DNA from: Chloromonas sp. AAM2
Taxonomy: Eukaryota > Chlorophyta > Chlorophyceae > Chlamydomonadales > Chlamydomonadaceae
Length of the DNA: 61,645 nt
Direction of reading: 5' to 3'
Assembly: GCA_004335635.1 (NCBI GenBank)
Contig: QAXH01006794.1
Coordinates: 1-61,645, forward strand
Shown in pieces: positions 23,928-35,200 of the stretch (position 1 is the first letter of the stretch; every line of letters begins with the position of its first letter). The notes under the pieces were generated by a model. The model searched no databases and was not told the origin of the DNA. It saw nothing but the letters and a program-made list of their open reading frames with translations. Made by a program: the position numbers and the translations under genes.

Positions 23928-24230
23928 TTAACTTGTGCTCCAGTCAAGTCGTGAACTTGCTGCATTCACATTAGGCCTGAGTTTGCAAATGGTGTTGCAA
24001 ATGGCGTTGCATGGCATGTATTGCAAAACAGCCGCTGTGGCATGCATAGCGCTTCCGCTGGCAGCGTTCACTACTGTAATATGCGTACTGTAGTATGCCT
24101 GACTCATTCATGTTGGACTGTTATCGGATGGCTGCTTGTTGGATGTTCATGCTGGGTCAGCTGAGGTGGCAGGGCTGCAGTGCGATGCGAAGGACTTGGC
24201 CCAGCCTGACGTCTTGCAGCTGCTTGGGCT

Positions 24231-24347
24231 GAGGCCGCACGCACACAGTATGAAGAAGGCTGCCAATAACTTTTGGTGCTTGGTGAGGCCGCTGAGGCCG
24301 CACGCACACAGTATGAAGAAGGCTGCCAATAACTTTTGGTGCTGGGT
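24231..24347 (+). repeat. 63-bp-period tandem duplication
   Basis: GAGGCCGCACGCACACAGTA and the following 34 bases recur 63 bp later with one or two differences. The period is a multiple of three, so an open frame crosses both copies, but no gene is supported. Confidence 0.8.
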
Positions 24348-24582
24348 GATTTTGCAAGATATGTGGCGTCTCTACAGGTTTGAAACATCTATACACATAT
24401 TTAACTCATATTCATCGGTTGATGACATTGCACAGCTCAAAATGATATGCACGACATTTAACGTAGACATGAACACGTCAAACGGCATTGTTGCACACAT
24501 GACGGGTTGTGACAAGCAGCTTGCTGCTCGTAGACGTCAGTGGTGAGACTTGAGCCATGCGTAGTAGTAGTAGTAGCAGTGG

Positions 24583-24796
24583 TACAGTAGGCGGCCCTAT
24601 TATGGGTCAGATAACAGTTTGACAGCTGAGATGGGCCATTTTTCGCAAACAAGCAACTAGCGACTTTGTTTTGTACTGTGGGCCACCACCTTGAAAGTGG
24701 CAACTGTATCCTGCTATGTTCAGTGCCAATCCTCCACTAGATTTGTAATTGCAAGCAATGGTATCTGATTTTCAGGGCCCTATACTGGGTCACGGC
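24583..24796 (+). mobile_element. Repeat family C copy (about 210 bp)
   Basis: Full-length homologue, in opposite orientation, of the element at 22187-22395. It begins ACAGTAGGCGGCCCTATTAT and ends near GGGCCCTATACTGGGTC. A short end-like fragment of the same family lies at 26708-26752. Confidence 0.7.
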
Positions 24797-25500
24797 TAGG
24801 ATCGTGAACATTTTGCTGACAAAGCCCCCTGTACAGCACCAAGCCAGTAAGTAGACTCCACCACCATGAGAATCAAACATACTGACTGCTTACAGGTCAA
24901 CATTCCCAATGCCATGGGTCCAGCACATCTCGACTAAGGGCCAAAACAAAAAAGGCCAGGCACAAGTGTGTAGGTTGCCAGTACAAAAACCCAGACACAA
25001 GTGGGTAGGTGGCTTCATGGCTTCAGGCGTATGTGTTTGTGCAAACAACTTTGATGTGTCTGGGCAAAGCTAGTACATGTACAACCACATAATTGTTGCC
25101 GGCATCCATGAACAATGCTGCATAATACTGGAGAACAAGCAAAACACTTGTCACATTAAAACCAGCCCACTGACACCGGCTGTTTTGATGGCACGTTACA
25201 ATCAGTCATGTCCATCACCACTGGCTGTTACTGGCTACATTCAGTCATACCTAGTCCATGCCTAGAGGTCCATCGGGCTGGATTGCATCACTTGGACAAA
25301 AGAGACTTGTAGTGCTGCAGGATATCACACTCATCAGAATACTCCTTTGAAAGCAAAGCCACTGCGCCAGCTGTCAGGAGCTCCTTTTGACGTTTTGCCA
25401 ACTCCTTGTCCCCATTGCCGTGTGTGTCATCTGCAGCACCAGGTGGCAGGCAAGGTGTCAAACATAAACGCTGTGCCAGTTGTCCTGCATCACCTGAACT

Positions 25501-25950
25501 TCAGTCAGCGCTGCGGTAAGACTTCTCAAAGATGCTGTCTGCCTTGCATGCAAATGTGTCCACTGTGTGCGAGCTGCCCGACTGTGACAGAAACCTTTCC
25601 AACGCGTCCTTGACAGCAGCATCATCCTTCTTGCCCTGCATGCCTGTGCCTGTTGCCTTGGTTTCAGACTTGCGCGGCGCGCCCGTGAGAACGCGGGCAA
25701 AGACTGCGCAACAGAAGTCCTGCAGGTCCTTGCGAATGACTGAATTCACAACGTACTGTAGCTGGCTCACTGAAGCCGCCGTGCTGACTCCTGACAGCCC
25801 AGACCCGGCGCAGTACACAAGGCTGAAGTCGCGTTGCATGGGCGTGTCGAGATCCTGGGGCTTGTAGGCTTTCTTGGAGTGGGTATTGTAGAGCTCGTGA
25901 AACTGCGGCTGCACGCCTGGAATGTCCTGTGCTAACTTCCTTTTTCCTGC
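25501..25950 (-). CDS. Unrecognised coding fragment (probable internal or last exon)
   Basis: A 150-codon minus-strand frame follows a good acceptor (CTGTGATTGCAG) at its 5' side. It has balanced, protein-like composition: DIPGVQPQFHELYNTHSKKA near the start, then VNSVIRKDLQDFCCAVFARV, and a Lys/Asp-rich end with FLSQSGSSHTVDTFACKAD. It ends in a stop at 25501. No start exon was found upstream, toward 26000-26700. I recognise no family. It could be a gene piece carried by a transposon, or the end of a gene whose 5' exons are short. Confidence 0.4.
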   Translation of the reverse strand, partial: AGKRKLAQDIPGVQPQFHELYNTHSKKAYKPQDLDTPMQRDFSLVYCAGSGLSGVSTAASVSQLQYVVNSVIRKDLQDFCCAVFARVLTGAPRKSETKATGTGMQGKKDDAAVKDALERFLSQSGSSHTVDTFACKADSIFEKSYRSAD

Positions 25951-26211
25951 AATCACAGCCTCACTGACTTTGGCTGGTCTTATGTGACGTGTTGAAAATG
26001 ATTGGAACGTGCACGGGTGTTTGTGCCATTCTTCTTATGGAGTTTTCCTCTCTGTGCGGCTGCATGCATGGTCGTGGGACCATGCCTGGGGGGCAAATCA
26101 GACACAACGGCTGGAAACGACAATTGCTTTCATCCCTGCTGCTGCTTTTTGATGCTGCGTGCTGAACCTGACGCTAATTGTGCAGCTCGGTTTGAGCGCT
26201 CACGTCAACGT

Positions 26212-26275
26212 CAACTTGTGATACACTGTTACACAATTTTACACTGTTACACTGTTACACTGTTACACAATGCTC
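26212..26275 (+). repeat. ACACTGTT microsatellite-like repeat
   Basis: Five or six imperfect copies of TTACACTGTT or TTACACAAT in tandem. Simple repeat, no other role visible. Confidence 0.6.
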
Positions 26276-26707
26276 TGGCATGCATTCATCTCTGCACTGA
26301 ATAGCCAAATTGGTGTGCTTGGCACGAAGGTAGAAGATGCATCTGAGTTGATCATTGAAATGTGCTGTGTTTGTGACTAGAAAAGCCAGGGGCCCTGCAC
26401 TGGGGTGGCCTTTTGCTGGGAGACTGTACAGTCAACACCCAGTAGTGGGCCAAATAACGGCTGATCATTCAGTGCCTTATATTATAATTTATATTTCCAT
26501 GCAGTATACATGGTGTTCACTTCAGGTATACAAGGGCGAGAAGCCATGTGGCCCACGAGTAGCTGATCTGCATCCCTGACCAAACAGACACGCTAATTGT
26601 CCCACCATAAACCTCGTTTGTACTCAGAAGATCATGTATAAGTTCACTCAATCTCACTCCACTGAACAGAGTCGAAACACTCGCTTGTAGGCTGAGAACT
26701 GGCCAAG

Positions 26708-26752
26708 TGACCCATAATAGGGCCGACCCAGAATAGGGCCGCTTACTGTAGT
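26708..26752. repeat. End fragment of repeat family C
   Basis: Contains CAGAATAGGGCCGCTTACTG, matching the terminus of the element at 22187-22395. It directly abuts the left end of the MITE at 26758. Confidence 0.6.
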
Positions 26753-26757
26753 AAATA

Positions 26758-27018
26758 AAAAGATGTTTGCTAGTTCTGGGACAATTCCTGTGAGTACCAC
26801 TGTAACAACAGTGACGCTGCTACCAGGCAGGATATCACAGTCCATCTGCAACATGTGCAATGTGCCAGTGCACCACCTACCAATGCACATGAGCACTTCA
26901 TTGATTGTGAGAACCACGCCTCCCAAGGCTCACACTTGCTCCACACAACGGGCACTTAGAACACCGGTTTCAGTGGTACTCCCAGGAATTGTCCCAGAAC
27001 TGGCATACATCTTTTTTT
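26758..27018. mobile_element. MITE family A, complete copy (about 261 bp)
   Basis: The left end reads AGATGTTTGCTAGTTCTGGG followed by ACAATTCCTGTGAGTACCAC. The right end is its reverse complement, (CAGTGGTACTCCCAGGAATT then GTCCCAGAACTGGCATACAT). The terminal repeat is over 40 bp. Sub-terminal sequence near the right end (CACACTTGCTCCACACAACG) recurs in the copies at 28718 and 38650. There is no coding capacity, so it is non-autonomous. Confidence 0.8.
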
Positions 27019-27266
27019 GGAGTGGTGGCGACCACACCCCCCATGCGGTCACTTTTTGCCTGTGTAACCTTGGTCACACTCGCGATGTTAGAACTCTTCG
27101 CACACTGCACTTTCGGCTGTGCATGGTTCTTCAAGCAAAGTTGTAGCTCAGATCACTGGCTACACGTAGCTATTTGTATCGTTGAGACTGGTTGCGCCGG
27201 CGAGTCGCTAGGTGGGAAAGACTAGGGTTGTGCCAAACTATCGCAACCTTGCGGGCCTCTCCGGGG

Positions 27267-28140
27267 ATGCCAGCCCCTTCGGCCTGCATCAAATGCAAGA
27301 ATTTCGTTGCTGTAGCATCTCCCCAGGCCCGTTCCGCAGCGTATTGGCGAATTCCTCAGTTTGGCCCATGCTCAGTGGCCGACACGGGCCTGCATGAGCG
27401 CATCCGAGCCGCCTCAGCAGGCGCCCTGCTGTGCACCTCTTGCCACTCTGTTGTTGCAATTTACAACCAGCAGAGCCCCAACAGCTGCAGCATGGAGCAG
27501 CTTGCCTTGGACATGGCAGTCAACCTGACCTGCCCCGTACCATGACCCCACCTGGTGTGATGTTCACACCAGCCTCTGCACCATGGAATGTCACTGTTGC
27601 AATGGCTCATTGCGGGACCTCCTGGCGCCATCCCAACCACCCCCACGCATGCAGTACACACCAACCCGCAGCACATCCGCCACCCAACCTGGCCCAGCTC
27701 AACCCACGCAGCACCAGTACAAACCCGCTGGAGACACTCTTCGGCACCATCGCCCAACACCTGCACTTCAAACCCTTCGCCAGTGCAGTGCTGCGCCACT
27801 TGCCTGTGGTGGAGTACCTCACGCCGCCGCCTCCTGGCCTGTGGCCTTTCGCCTACCTGGCTGCCGCAGCCAGATGGCGCCACTACAGCCCCAATCCCAT
27901 GGAGCCCTGTTCCAGCGGACTGGCAGTCAGCCCTCTGTCACAGCTGCAGACCCAATTCAAGGCCACCATGTCCATCAAGGCAGCCGCCCGCATCACCCAA
28001 CGCGTANNNNNNNNNNNNNNNNNNNNNNNNNNNNNNNNNNNCTCCAGGCGGGCAAGGCAACCATGCATGTCACGGATAGCAGACTCCACTGTGCAGACAT
28101 GATGCTGAGCAAGGCTGCCCAGGGTGCATTTGTAGAGAGT
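27267..28140 (+). CDS. Unrecognised gene fragment with paired CxxC motifs, broken by an assembly gap
   Basis: Two adjacent frames look coding. The first (27267-27545) has CIKCKNF and, 47 residues on, CTSCHSVV, a possible zinc-binding pair, then a stop. The second, in another frame (about 27690-28006), reads NPLETLFGTIAQHLHFKPFA and continues through HLPVVEYLTPPPPGLWPFAY, hydrophobic and protein-like, up to 35 Ns. After the gap the frame resumes (28042-28160) to a stop. Either a small intron, a frameshift or two separate pieces must explain the change of frame. I could not place a clean GT-AG pair. No family recognised. Confidence 0.35.
28007..28041. other. Assembly gap (35 N)
   Basis: Thirty-five undetermined bases inside a coding-like frame. 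The true gap length is unknown. Confidence 0.99.
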
Positions 28141-28624
28141 TCAGGTTCAACCATGTGGTGAGAAACGTGTATCGGTTTTTGAGCACCATAGACATCGTTC
28201 CGCAGAAATGTTTTTGGATATTCGCGCGACTAGTAGTAGATAGATGCTGTTGGCCCTTTCCAACTCGTGATTTGGGCACCAGAAGGAGGAGATATTTCCA
28301 GTCACGTGAAACGACCGTTTTCCCATGTACGTCATGTCAACAGAAGCAACTTGAGCAGGGGTTTCTCCACTGCCCTCCGTGTACATGCAAGCACACTATA
28401 GCAACTCAAAAGAGCTCGTTTGACCACTGGATGAGAGAGAAAACCCGTTTTGCACGGTTTTTGAGCACTTTCACCAAAATCTGCGCGGCCGATCGCCGGC
28501 CACAATCCGCAAACTTTTGAAGGGAGCATTGGAAAGATCATTACGAGGCGCATCATACAAGCTGAAAATCATCCAATCCCAAGGACCAGAAGATCACTTT
28601 TTAGTTTCTAACATCGCGCAGCTA

Positions 28625-28695
28625 AAGGACTCGAACCCGTGACCGCATGGGGGAACGTGGGTGGCGACCTTACACTGATTGCCAGCGAAAGAGCA
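28625..28695 (-). repeat. tRNA-like sequence with perfect B box (possible SINE head)
   Basis: The reverse complement contains GGTCACGGGTTCGAGTCC, with an exact polymerase III B-box core GGTTCGAGTCC, and about 45 bases upstream a weak A-box-like TGGCAATCAGTG. I could not fold a proper acceptor stem around it, so it is not an intact tRNA gene. A tRNA-derived SINE remnant is the likeliest reading. Confidence 0.35.
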
Positions 28696-28717
28696 CCAAA
28701 TTGCACCCCCAGGCTGA

Positions 28718-28805
28718 CACTTGCTCCCCACAACGCGCACTTACAACACCGGTTCCAGTGGTACTCCCAGGAATGGTCCCAGAACTGGCAAACTTCTTTT
28801 TTTGA
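28718..28805 (-). repeat. Right end of MITE family A without partner
   Basis: Carries the sub-terminal block CACTTGCTCCCCACAACGCG and the terminal block GTCCCAGAACTGGCAAACTT of family A. No left end is seen within several hundred bases, so it is a truncated copy. Confidence 0.65.
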
Positions 28806-29151
28806 TCAGCAACAAAGCAATCGCACTGCCAAGCAGACACACAGGAATTTGAAGAAGCAGCCAGGCGCAAAATCAATCGCGCAATCAAGAACATGCAATA
28901 CGAGCAAATCTCGAAGACAGCGAGCGAGGTCTTCGACATAACACAGCAACACGCAACTCGGCCGCCTGTGATGGCAGAACATAATTCGGTGGCAGAACAT
29001 CAATATCAACAGTGTTGCGAAAGTTGGCAGGATCAGCTAGTTTGGTTTACTCTCGCCTGGTCCTTGGAAGCAAATCAGTCGCCGGTGCTGCGCCAGGGCC
29101 CAGTGCAAGCAGAGGAAGCGCTCTACTGTACCTGCCATGGGCATCTGCGCG

Positions 29152-31617
29152 TTATCTGTACACGGCGTCTGCTACCCTGACGCCGTCAACCACGTGACGC
29201 ACGTTGTGTGCGCGCACAATGTCTGCTCCGCGCTCAACACATGCCACTGCGGCCGCAACTGTCGCCGCATCGCGTTCCGTTGCTGGTCGGTTTCCCGTCA
29301 ACTTGCCCAGAAAGCCCTTGCGCGAAGGTCCAACCAGCATCGGGCCATGCCTGAACGCGCCCTGTAGAACTGTCTTTCTCAGTGGATCACGTAAACCGCG
29401 CATCAAAGCTACGTTACCCTTGGACGTCTTAGCGAAGCCTATCCCTGGGTCCGTGATGATGTTCCAGGCAGGAATGCCCGCCGCCACGGCCGCGTCCGCC
29501 GCCGCCTGCAATTCACGACCTACGTCAACCGCGACGTCGTCGTAGCTTGTGTGCTCTGGCTGATTCATGGTGCTGGGATCGCCACGCATGTGCATAAGCA
29601 CGAACGGGACGCCTAACTGTGCTACCTGCATAAGCGAAGGCAAGATGTCAAGGTTGCGGCATGGCAACTTTAGCCATCTGCGTCGGCGTGCTGCTCCTTG
29701 CCCCTCAACAGTCTGCTCTCCTTGCAGTCCTGTGCCTGATGAACATGGCCTACCTGCTGCCGCATGGACGGATCAAGGGCGCCGCCCGACACGTCGTTGA
29801 CAATGTCGGCACCGGCATGCACTGCTTGGCAGGCCACCTCTGCATGGAATGTATCCACTGACAGCAACACATCATCCAACTCTTGGCAAGAACGCAAAGC
29901 CCTGCACACAGGCGCATGATTTCCTGCTCAGCCAATGAAATGTGTGTCACGCCCGGCAAAACACTGGTAACAGCTAGTGGATCATTCTGGCTGCACCAAT
30001 TGCAAGACACATTCAAATCGCTAGTGCTGCCAGTCCATAACACGCAGGACCTGGCGCCCAAAACATGTACGCACCTGATGGTAGGCATGACCCGCGCCAG
30101 CTCCTGCTCTGGGCTCAGGCGCACTGCTTCTGGTCTTGTGCTCTGCCCACCCACATCCAGAATATCCGCCCCGTCTGCTGCCATCTGCCGTGCTGCACGC
30201 ACCACCACACCCACGTCCACTTCCCCAGCGGCCGAGCTGCGTTCTGTGCCGGCTGATGCTGCGACTACTTCAAGTGGGTGTTGGGGCTTGGTCATGAGTG
30301 TACCTCCATCGCTGAAGCTGTCTGGAGTGACGTTGAGAATGCCCATGACCAGCGTGCGCTCCCCCCATGTGATCAACCGCCCTGCCTTGCCAGCCGGAGT
30401 TACACGACGCATCACCCCGCCAACAAGGCTGGAGCTGCCCTCTGGCTCGTGTCCTGCCCTTGACGGGCTAATGGCACCTGAGCCAGCACACGCCAGGTCA
30501 TGCGCTCTTTGAACATGCTTGCAAAGGCTTGGGTCCAGAGTGGGAGGTGTAGAGGTGCTGGCTTCCTGCTGCTGGCTGGCTGCTGCAGCCGGGCCGGTCA
30601 GCGAGTCATGGCCCGTGTACCATAGGTCGCTTACAGGACGGATGACAAAGTCACGTTCATGCCACCTGCAGATCAGTGAAAGCCACAAGTGACACCCTGC
30701 TAGTTCTGCAAGAACAGCATGGTATTTAACACACATCCTGTCATGTGCCATGGTCTAGAGTCCCATGGTCAAGAGTGGTGCATGCATTGCACAGCGAACC
30801 AGGTTGGCATGCTGGTGCACACAAGCCAGCAAGGTCCACAATTCCTATGGAACGGCTTGACCTCGGCCATGCAGCCGAGCAGTCGTGCCATCATCAGCGT
30901 GCGGCGAGGTTCAGTCTGGCTATCAGCATGACCACATGTGCAGGCCATGACCTCCCTGCTTTCCAGCCAATTGGTAGTCAATGTTGTCCCCCATGCCATG
31001 GGCGCACCTTGGGTGTGGTATGTGTATCTTCTCATCCTCATACGGTTGGCCTGTCATGAAAATAATATCAAGATCCAGGGGCCGGGGACCCCAGCGCTGC
31101 CCACCCTGCACATCCCGCCCTGCAGCCGCCTCAATGCTCTTCAATTCGCTCAGCAGATCACGCGGGGGCAGCCGAGTACTGGCAAGGATCGCAGCGTTCA
31201 GGAAGGCTGGCTGATCTGTGACGTAAGCAGCTTTTGTCTCATACAGACCAGAGCAGCGCAGCACCTGCATGGCCATGCATGGGCTTGTATCACAAACGTT
31301 CAAACTGCATGGCTTCCTGCAACCTGAGCTCATCACCGGTGCAACTTCGTGATGTGCAGTAATGAAGGAAGGTGCAACCAGGCGATCAATTGTGGCTGCT
31401 GCTGCTGCAGTACATGTACAGTGAGGCTGCTTTTACCTGAATGCCGTGCTGCATGAGCTGCTGCACTGCCCACCAGGCATTACGGCCTCTATCTCCCTGC
31501 AGTCAGACCAGGTGCAGCAAGCATGGGCAACGTGACAGGGGATCTGACTGCGGGTGCTCAACGCTGATGGTGATGAATGCGTGGCCTCACCACATTAGTC
31601 CCCAAAGCGATGACCAC
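29152..31617 (-). CDS. Bifunctional HPPK-dihydropteroate synthase (5' exon not located)
   Basis: Folate-pathway enzyme. The HPPK domain transfers pyrophosphate to 6-hydroxymethyl-dihydropterin; the DHPS domain condenses the product with p-aminobenzoate. In plants the fused enzyme is mitochondrial. Minus-strand exons in phase: 31617-31591, 31496-31437, 31264-31008, 30665-30075, 29901-29754, 29625-29152 (518 residues). HPPK signatures: VVIALGTNV-GDR, GLYETKAAYVTDQPAFLNAA, RWGPRPLDLDI (metal-binding Asp pair) and PHPR-WHERDFVIRP. After a linker of about 75 residues come DHPS signatures: GILNVTPDSFSDGG, GADILDVGGQSTRP, LSVDTFHAEVA, ADIVNDVSGG, VLMHMRGDP, DPGIGFAKT and GPSRKGFLG. The substrate and metal residues I can check are conserved, so it should be active and be the sulfonamide target. 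The start codon and any targeting peptide lie in an unlocated exon above 31617. There is a 27-nt microexon. The gene diverges from the F-box gene. Confidence 0.93.
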
Positions 31618-32241
31618 CTGTTGCCAGGCCATAAGTATAATCTGAGGATGCGTGGCTTAATTGGAGTGTTCTCTCTTGCCTTGTCCAGAGTCAACCTTGA
31701 CCACTGGAAGGTTTGACCAGTCAACTTTAGCTCTGGTCACTCTTTTCTGGACGGTCTCGCAAATCAACCAGCTATCAAGCATACCGAAGAGAACGGAGTG
31801 TTTCGCCCGTAGAAAGCTTTAAGCCCCCCCGTGCGTCAAGATTAGCAATGGTCTTGAACAGATCAGTGATGATAGCAGCGTCGAGCAGGCTTCATTTGTG
31901 AAGCACACGCGCATATCGTCAAGTCCACCACCAATCTTGATGTTCAGCGTCATGAAACCCTTGAGTTAGGGTTTGGACAACAGTTGAACCTTGGGCAGGA
32001 ACTTGGTCAGTGTGCAGACAGCTAGGCCCAGAATCTTTGTCAGCCCATATGTTAGTACAAATGGAAATCTGTGCCATAGAACGTTTGCATGCATCGTTAG
32101 TATCCCAGGCCAGACATCTTTAGCCCAACAATTACTTTGATCATTTCCTCATGTCGCAATGGCCCTTCCAGCAAGGCCAACATTTGCAAGTTGATACTTG
32201 TATACGCCTTTGTTGCTTGCAGTTGCATCATCGCCTTGAAG
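31618..32241. promoter_or_regulatory. Divergent intergenic region, HPPK-DHPS / F-box gene
   Basis: About 620 bp between the visible 5' ends of two divergent genes. It must hold both promoters and the missing first exon of the folate gene. I see no diagnostic element; a 60-codon minus frame at the right edge is not supported. Confidence 0.4.
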
Positions 32242-35200
32242 ATGTCCACAGAACAGACAGAGGGCCCCCCTACGCTGGAGACGCTGGGAAATGACGTGCT
32301 GCTGTACATCTTGGCACAGCTTGCGAATCCTCAGCATCTGACGGCAGTTGGCCACGTCAGCAAGAAGCTGCATGCAGCCAGCAAGCAATCCTCCTTGTGG
32401 CACGCCATGTGTGCCCGAAAGTGGCACCAACCTCACGCTGAAGCACTTGCTCATTCGTCAACTGCCTGGCGCACTCTGTTTGCCACATGCAATGCCGTCC
32501 TCGACACGCCCGCCCAGCTTCATCTCATGCACCTGCCGTCTTGCGATTGTAGCTGCGTAGCAGCTACCCGCATACCATCAGCGACTTCGCAAGAAACTGG
32601 AATTCAGATTGCCTTGGGCTTGGGCAGTAGCGTGCAGCTTGTTAAAGTAGAGCTAACACAGGAAGCAGGCAACACATCTCTTGCACCTACTATCACGAAT
32701 TCACATCCTGTGCCATTCCCTCTATCCACCACTGCCCATGACTCCTCATGCTCAACTGAGCCAACTGCTGAAATGTCAGCAGGAGGAGCAGCATCACCAC
32801 AAGTCAGTCATAGGTTACCGTCTACTGCAGAGGCAGCAGATTCGCCATCTGTGCAGTCAGCCATGCACGCAGGCACCAATGCCACAAGCTATGGCACACG
32901 CTGGCAGCCTTCTGAGTGCACACAGGTCCTGCTGCCTCCTCACCGTGAGGCTAGCGCAGTATCCTGGGCTCCATGTGGCCAGCGCTTATTGGTCGGCACC
33001 ATGCAGGGCACCGTCCATGCATATACACCATCGTTAGCCTCAGCCCCAAGCAGCATGACCGCCACTCCACCCTCCATGGTGCACACATGGAGCTGGTCAG
33101 CCTTGGCCGGCCTGCAACAGCCACCCATGTCAGCCAGGAACCTGCCCATATCAGAAATCCTGCATCTGGGCAGCACCTGCGCTACAGGTAGTGCCGCAGG
33201 TGTGGCTGTGCTGTACGATCATATGTGGGCATGCAGTGGCGCCGATGCGCAGCAGCCGTTGCCTGGTGTGCTCAACAGTGTGGAGCTGTACAGTGGTGAC
33301 CTGGCGCATCACATGGGCAGTGTACGAGACTGCATGGAAGGGTGGCAGCTCATGGCCATGGTCAGCCCGGGTCAGGGGAGCGAGGCAAGCCCGCATGAAC
33401 TGGTGGTGGGCAGTGTGGCAGGGCCCTCATGCAGAAGATGCTGGGATGCGGCCACACCCTGGCTCTGTCACCACAAACTGCCGGTAGGTGGCAGGGCGGG
33501 GTCCAGGCTTGAACGGCCCAGGCTGGGATTGCAAGTGTGCAGCTGATTGCCAAGAGCATGCTGGTTCTGTGAGTTGGAGGAGACACGAGCGGTTCAGAAG
33601 CTTAAGTGCACTGGCAGGTTGACAATAACTCTGCCTGGCGTTTGTGTTGATCAAAAGCTTGTGTAGAGTGGCAGCATGACATGTGACTGAGTTGCCCTTA
33701 CAGGCCCGGTGTGCAGCGCTGTGCATGGTTGACACGCGCATTCCCGCTGGCCTGGCCGCGCGCTACTCGCTGCACCACCGCAGCCTGTACCCGCGCCTGG
33801 CGGCCACGCGCAACCACTGGATATTCACCTCCCATGCGGACAAGCCGCTGTGCGTGTGGGACCTGCGCCGCATGAGTGTGCCGCTGTTTGAGCAGGAGAG
33901 GCTCGACAACATGCAAGGAGTGAGTACAGCCAGAACCATGCCTGCGTGCATTCATTGCATGACAGATTGATCGGCTGAGCCAGCCTGCAGATGCACAGCT
34001 CGCAGTGCTGACTCATAGATTGTAGATGCAAGCAGCTCAAGTTACCACGGCATTGCTGACAAGGTGTGAGCTACCTGGCTGGTCAGCCTGTCCCACGCTC
34101 AGGTGGTCGCCCCACGGAGCGCTTGCACCCTACCTCGGCTAGCAATCCTCAATGAGCGCTTAATCGCCCTTGTAAGCGAGCAAGGGCATGAAGTACGACG
34201 TCCTCAACTTGCTGCCACTGCCATATCATCCACTCATTGTTGTGTGCCTGTGCAGGGTCCCTTGGGCGGCACTGAGCTGCAGGTTGAGCACCAGGCCCTG
34301 TGGCTCACAGCGGACAGCGACGTGGTGCTGGGCCGGGCGGACAACGGGTGCCTGTGGGTGTGGGACCTGGCCACACTCCTGGGCTGGGCGGACGGGTCGG
34401 GCATCGGGTGGTGGGAGGCGCTGGACCACGTGAGTACAAAAGCGTTTTTTTGTTCTTTTTTCGTGGAGTGGACTTGCTGTATGATAGTGGACCAGTTTTC
34501 ATTCTACAACCACAAGAAAGTTTGCCAGTTCTGGGACAATTCCTGTGTGATTCTCAGTTCATTTCCACAACCACATCATCAGCATCAGCATCAGCATCAG
34601 CATCATCATTAGTAGTGTTGTGCCGAGGCGTACACGTAGATTTTACGCTAGATTTCTACTCTACGTATCTGCGCAAAAGTGCCAATTTTTGGCGTACAAA
34701 GGCGTAGACGAAACTAAAGCTTCTACGTCTAATATTCTACGCATTCTACGCCATAGAGAGTGCCGTTATCGACTGATCAGGTCTTCAAAGCCCATCGTTG
34801 TTCCTATCGCGCTGTTTGAGCAACAGTTCCCGAATGCCTTAGCGTGCACGAGCAGATCGTAGCAACGATGAAGTTCAACGATAATCAGGAGGTGATCCAC
34901 TCCACTTCATCTGAATGCACCGTCTCGAAGTCCCGCTGTCGTATCGGGAAAACTGCGAGGTTCTTTGAACTAGGGTTTCACTCATGGCCCCAAAAAACAA
35001 GTTTGCCAGTTCTGGGACAATTCTTGTGAGACAGACAGTGACGTGGTGCAGGTGTGTAAATGTGGCGTTGATTTCTTGTCATGTGAGACTGAGATGTTGC
35101 GCCCTGGTTGGAGTGGTAGACCTGGCCCAGCGTTGTCTGGCACTGAGACATGGTGTATGTGCGTGTGTTGGTAGACGGTTTGGTGCACAGCAAAAATGCC

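Larger units (their letters stand above)
23928..25500. other. Intergenic DNA with small repeats
   Basis: Contains a 63-bp tandem duplication (24231-24347), a TAG microsatellite near 24561 and a family C element (24583-24796). No convincing gene is seen. Confidence 0.5.

Noticed and set aside
29204..30512. Plus-strand frames of 113 and 209 codons
   Set aside because: Antisense to the well supported DHPS exons.
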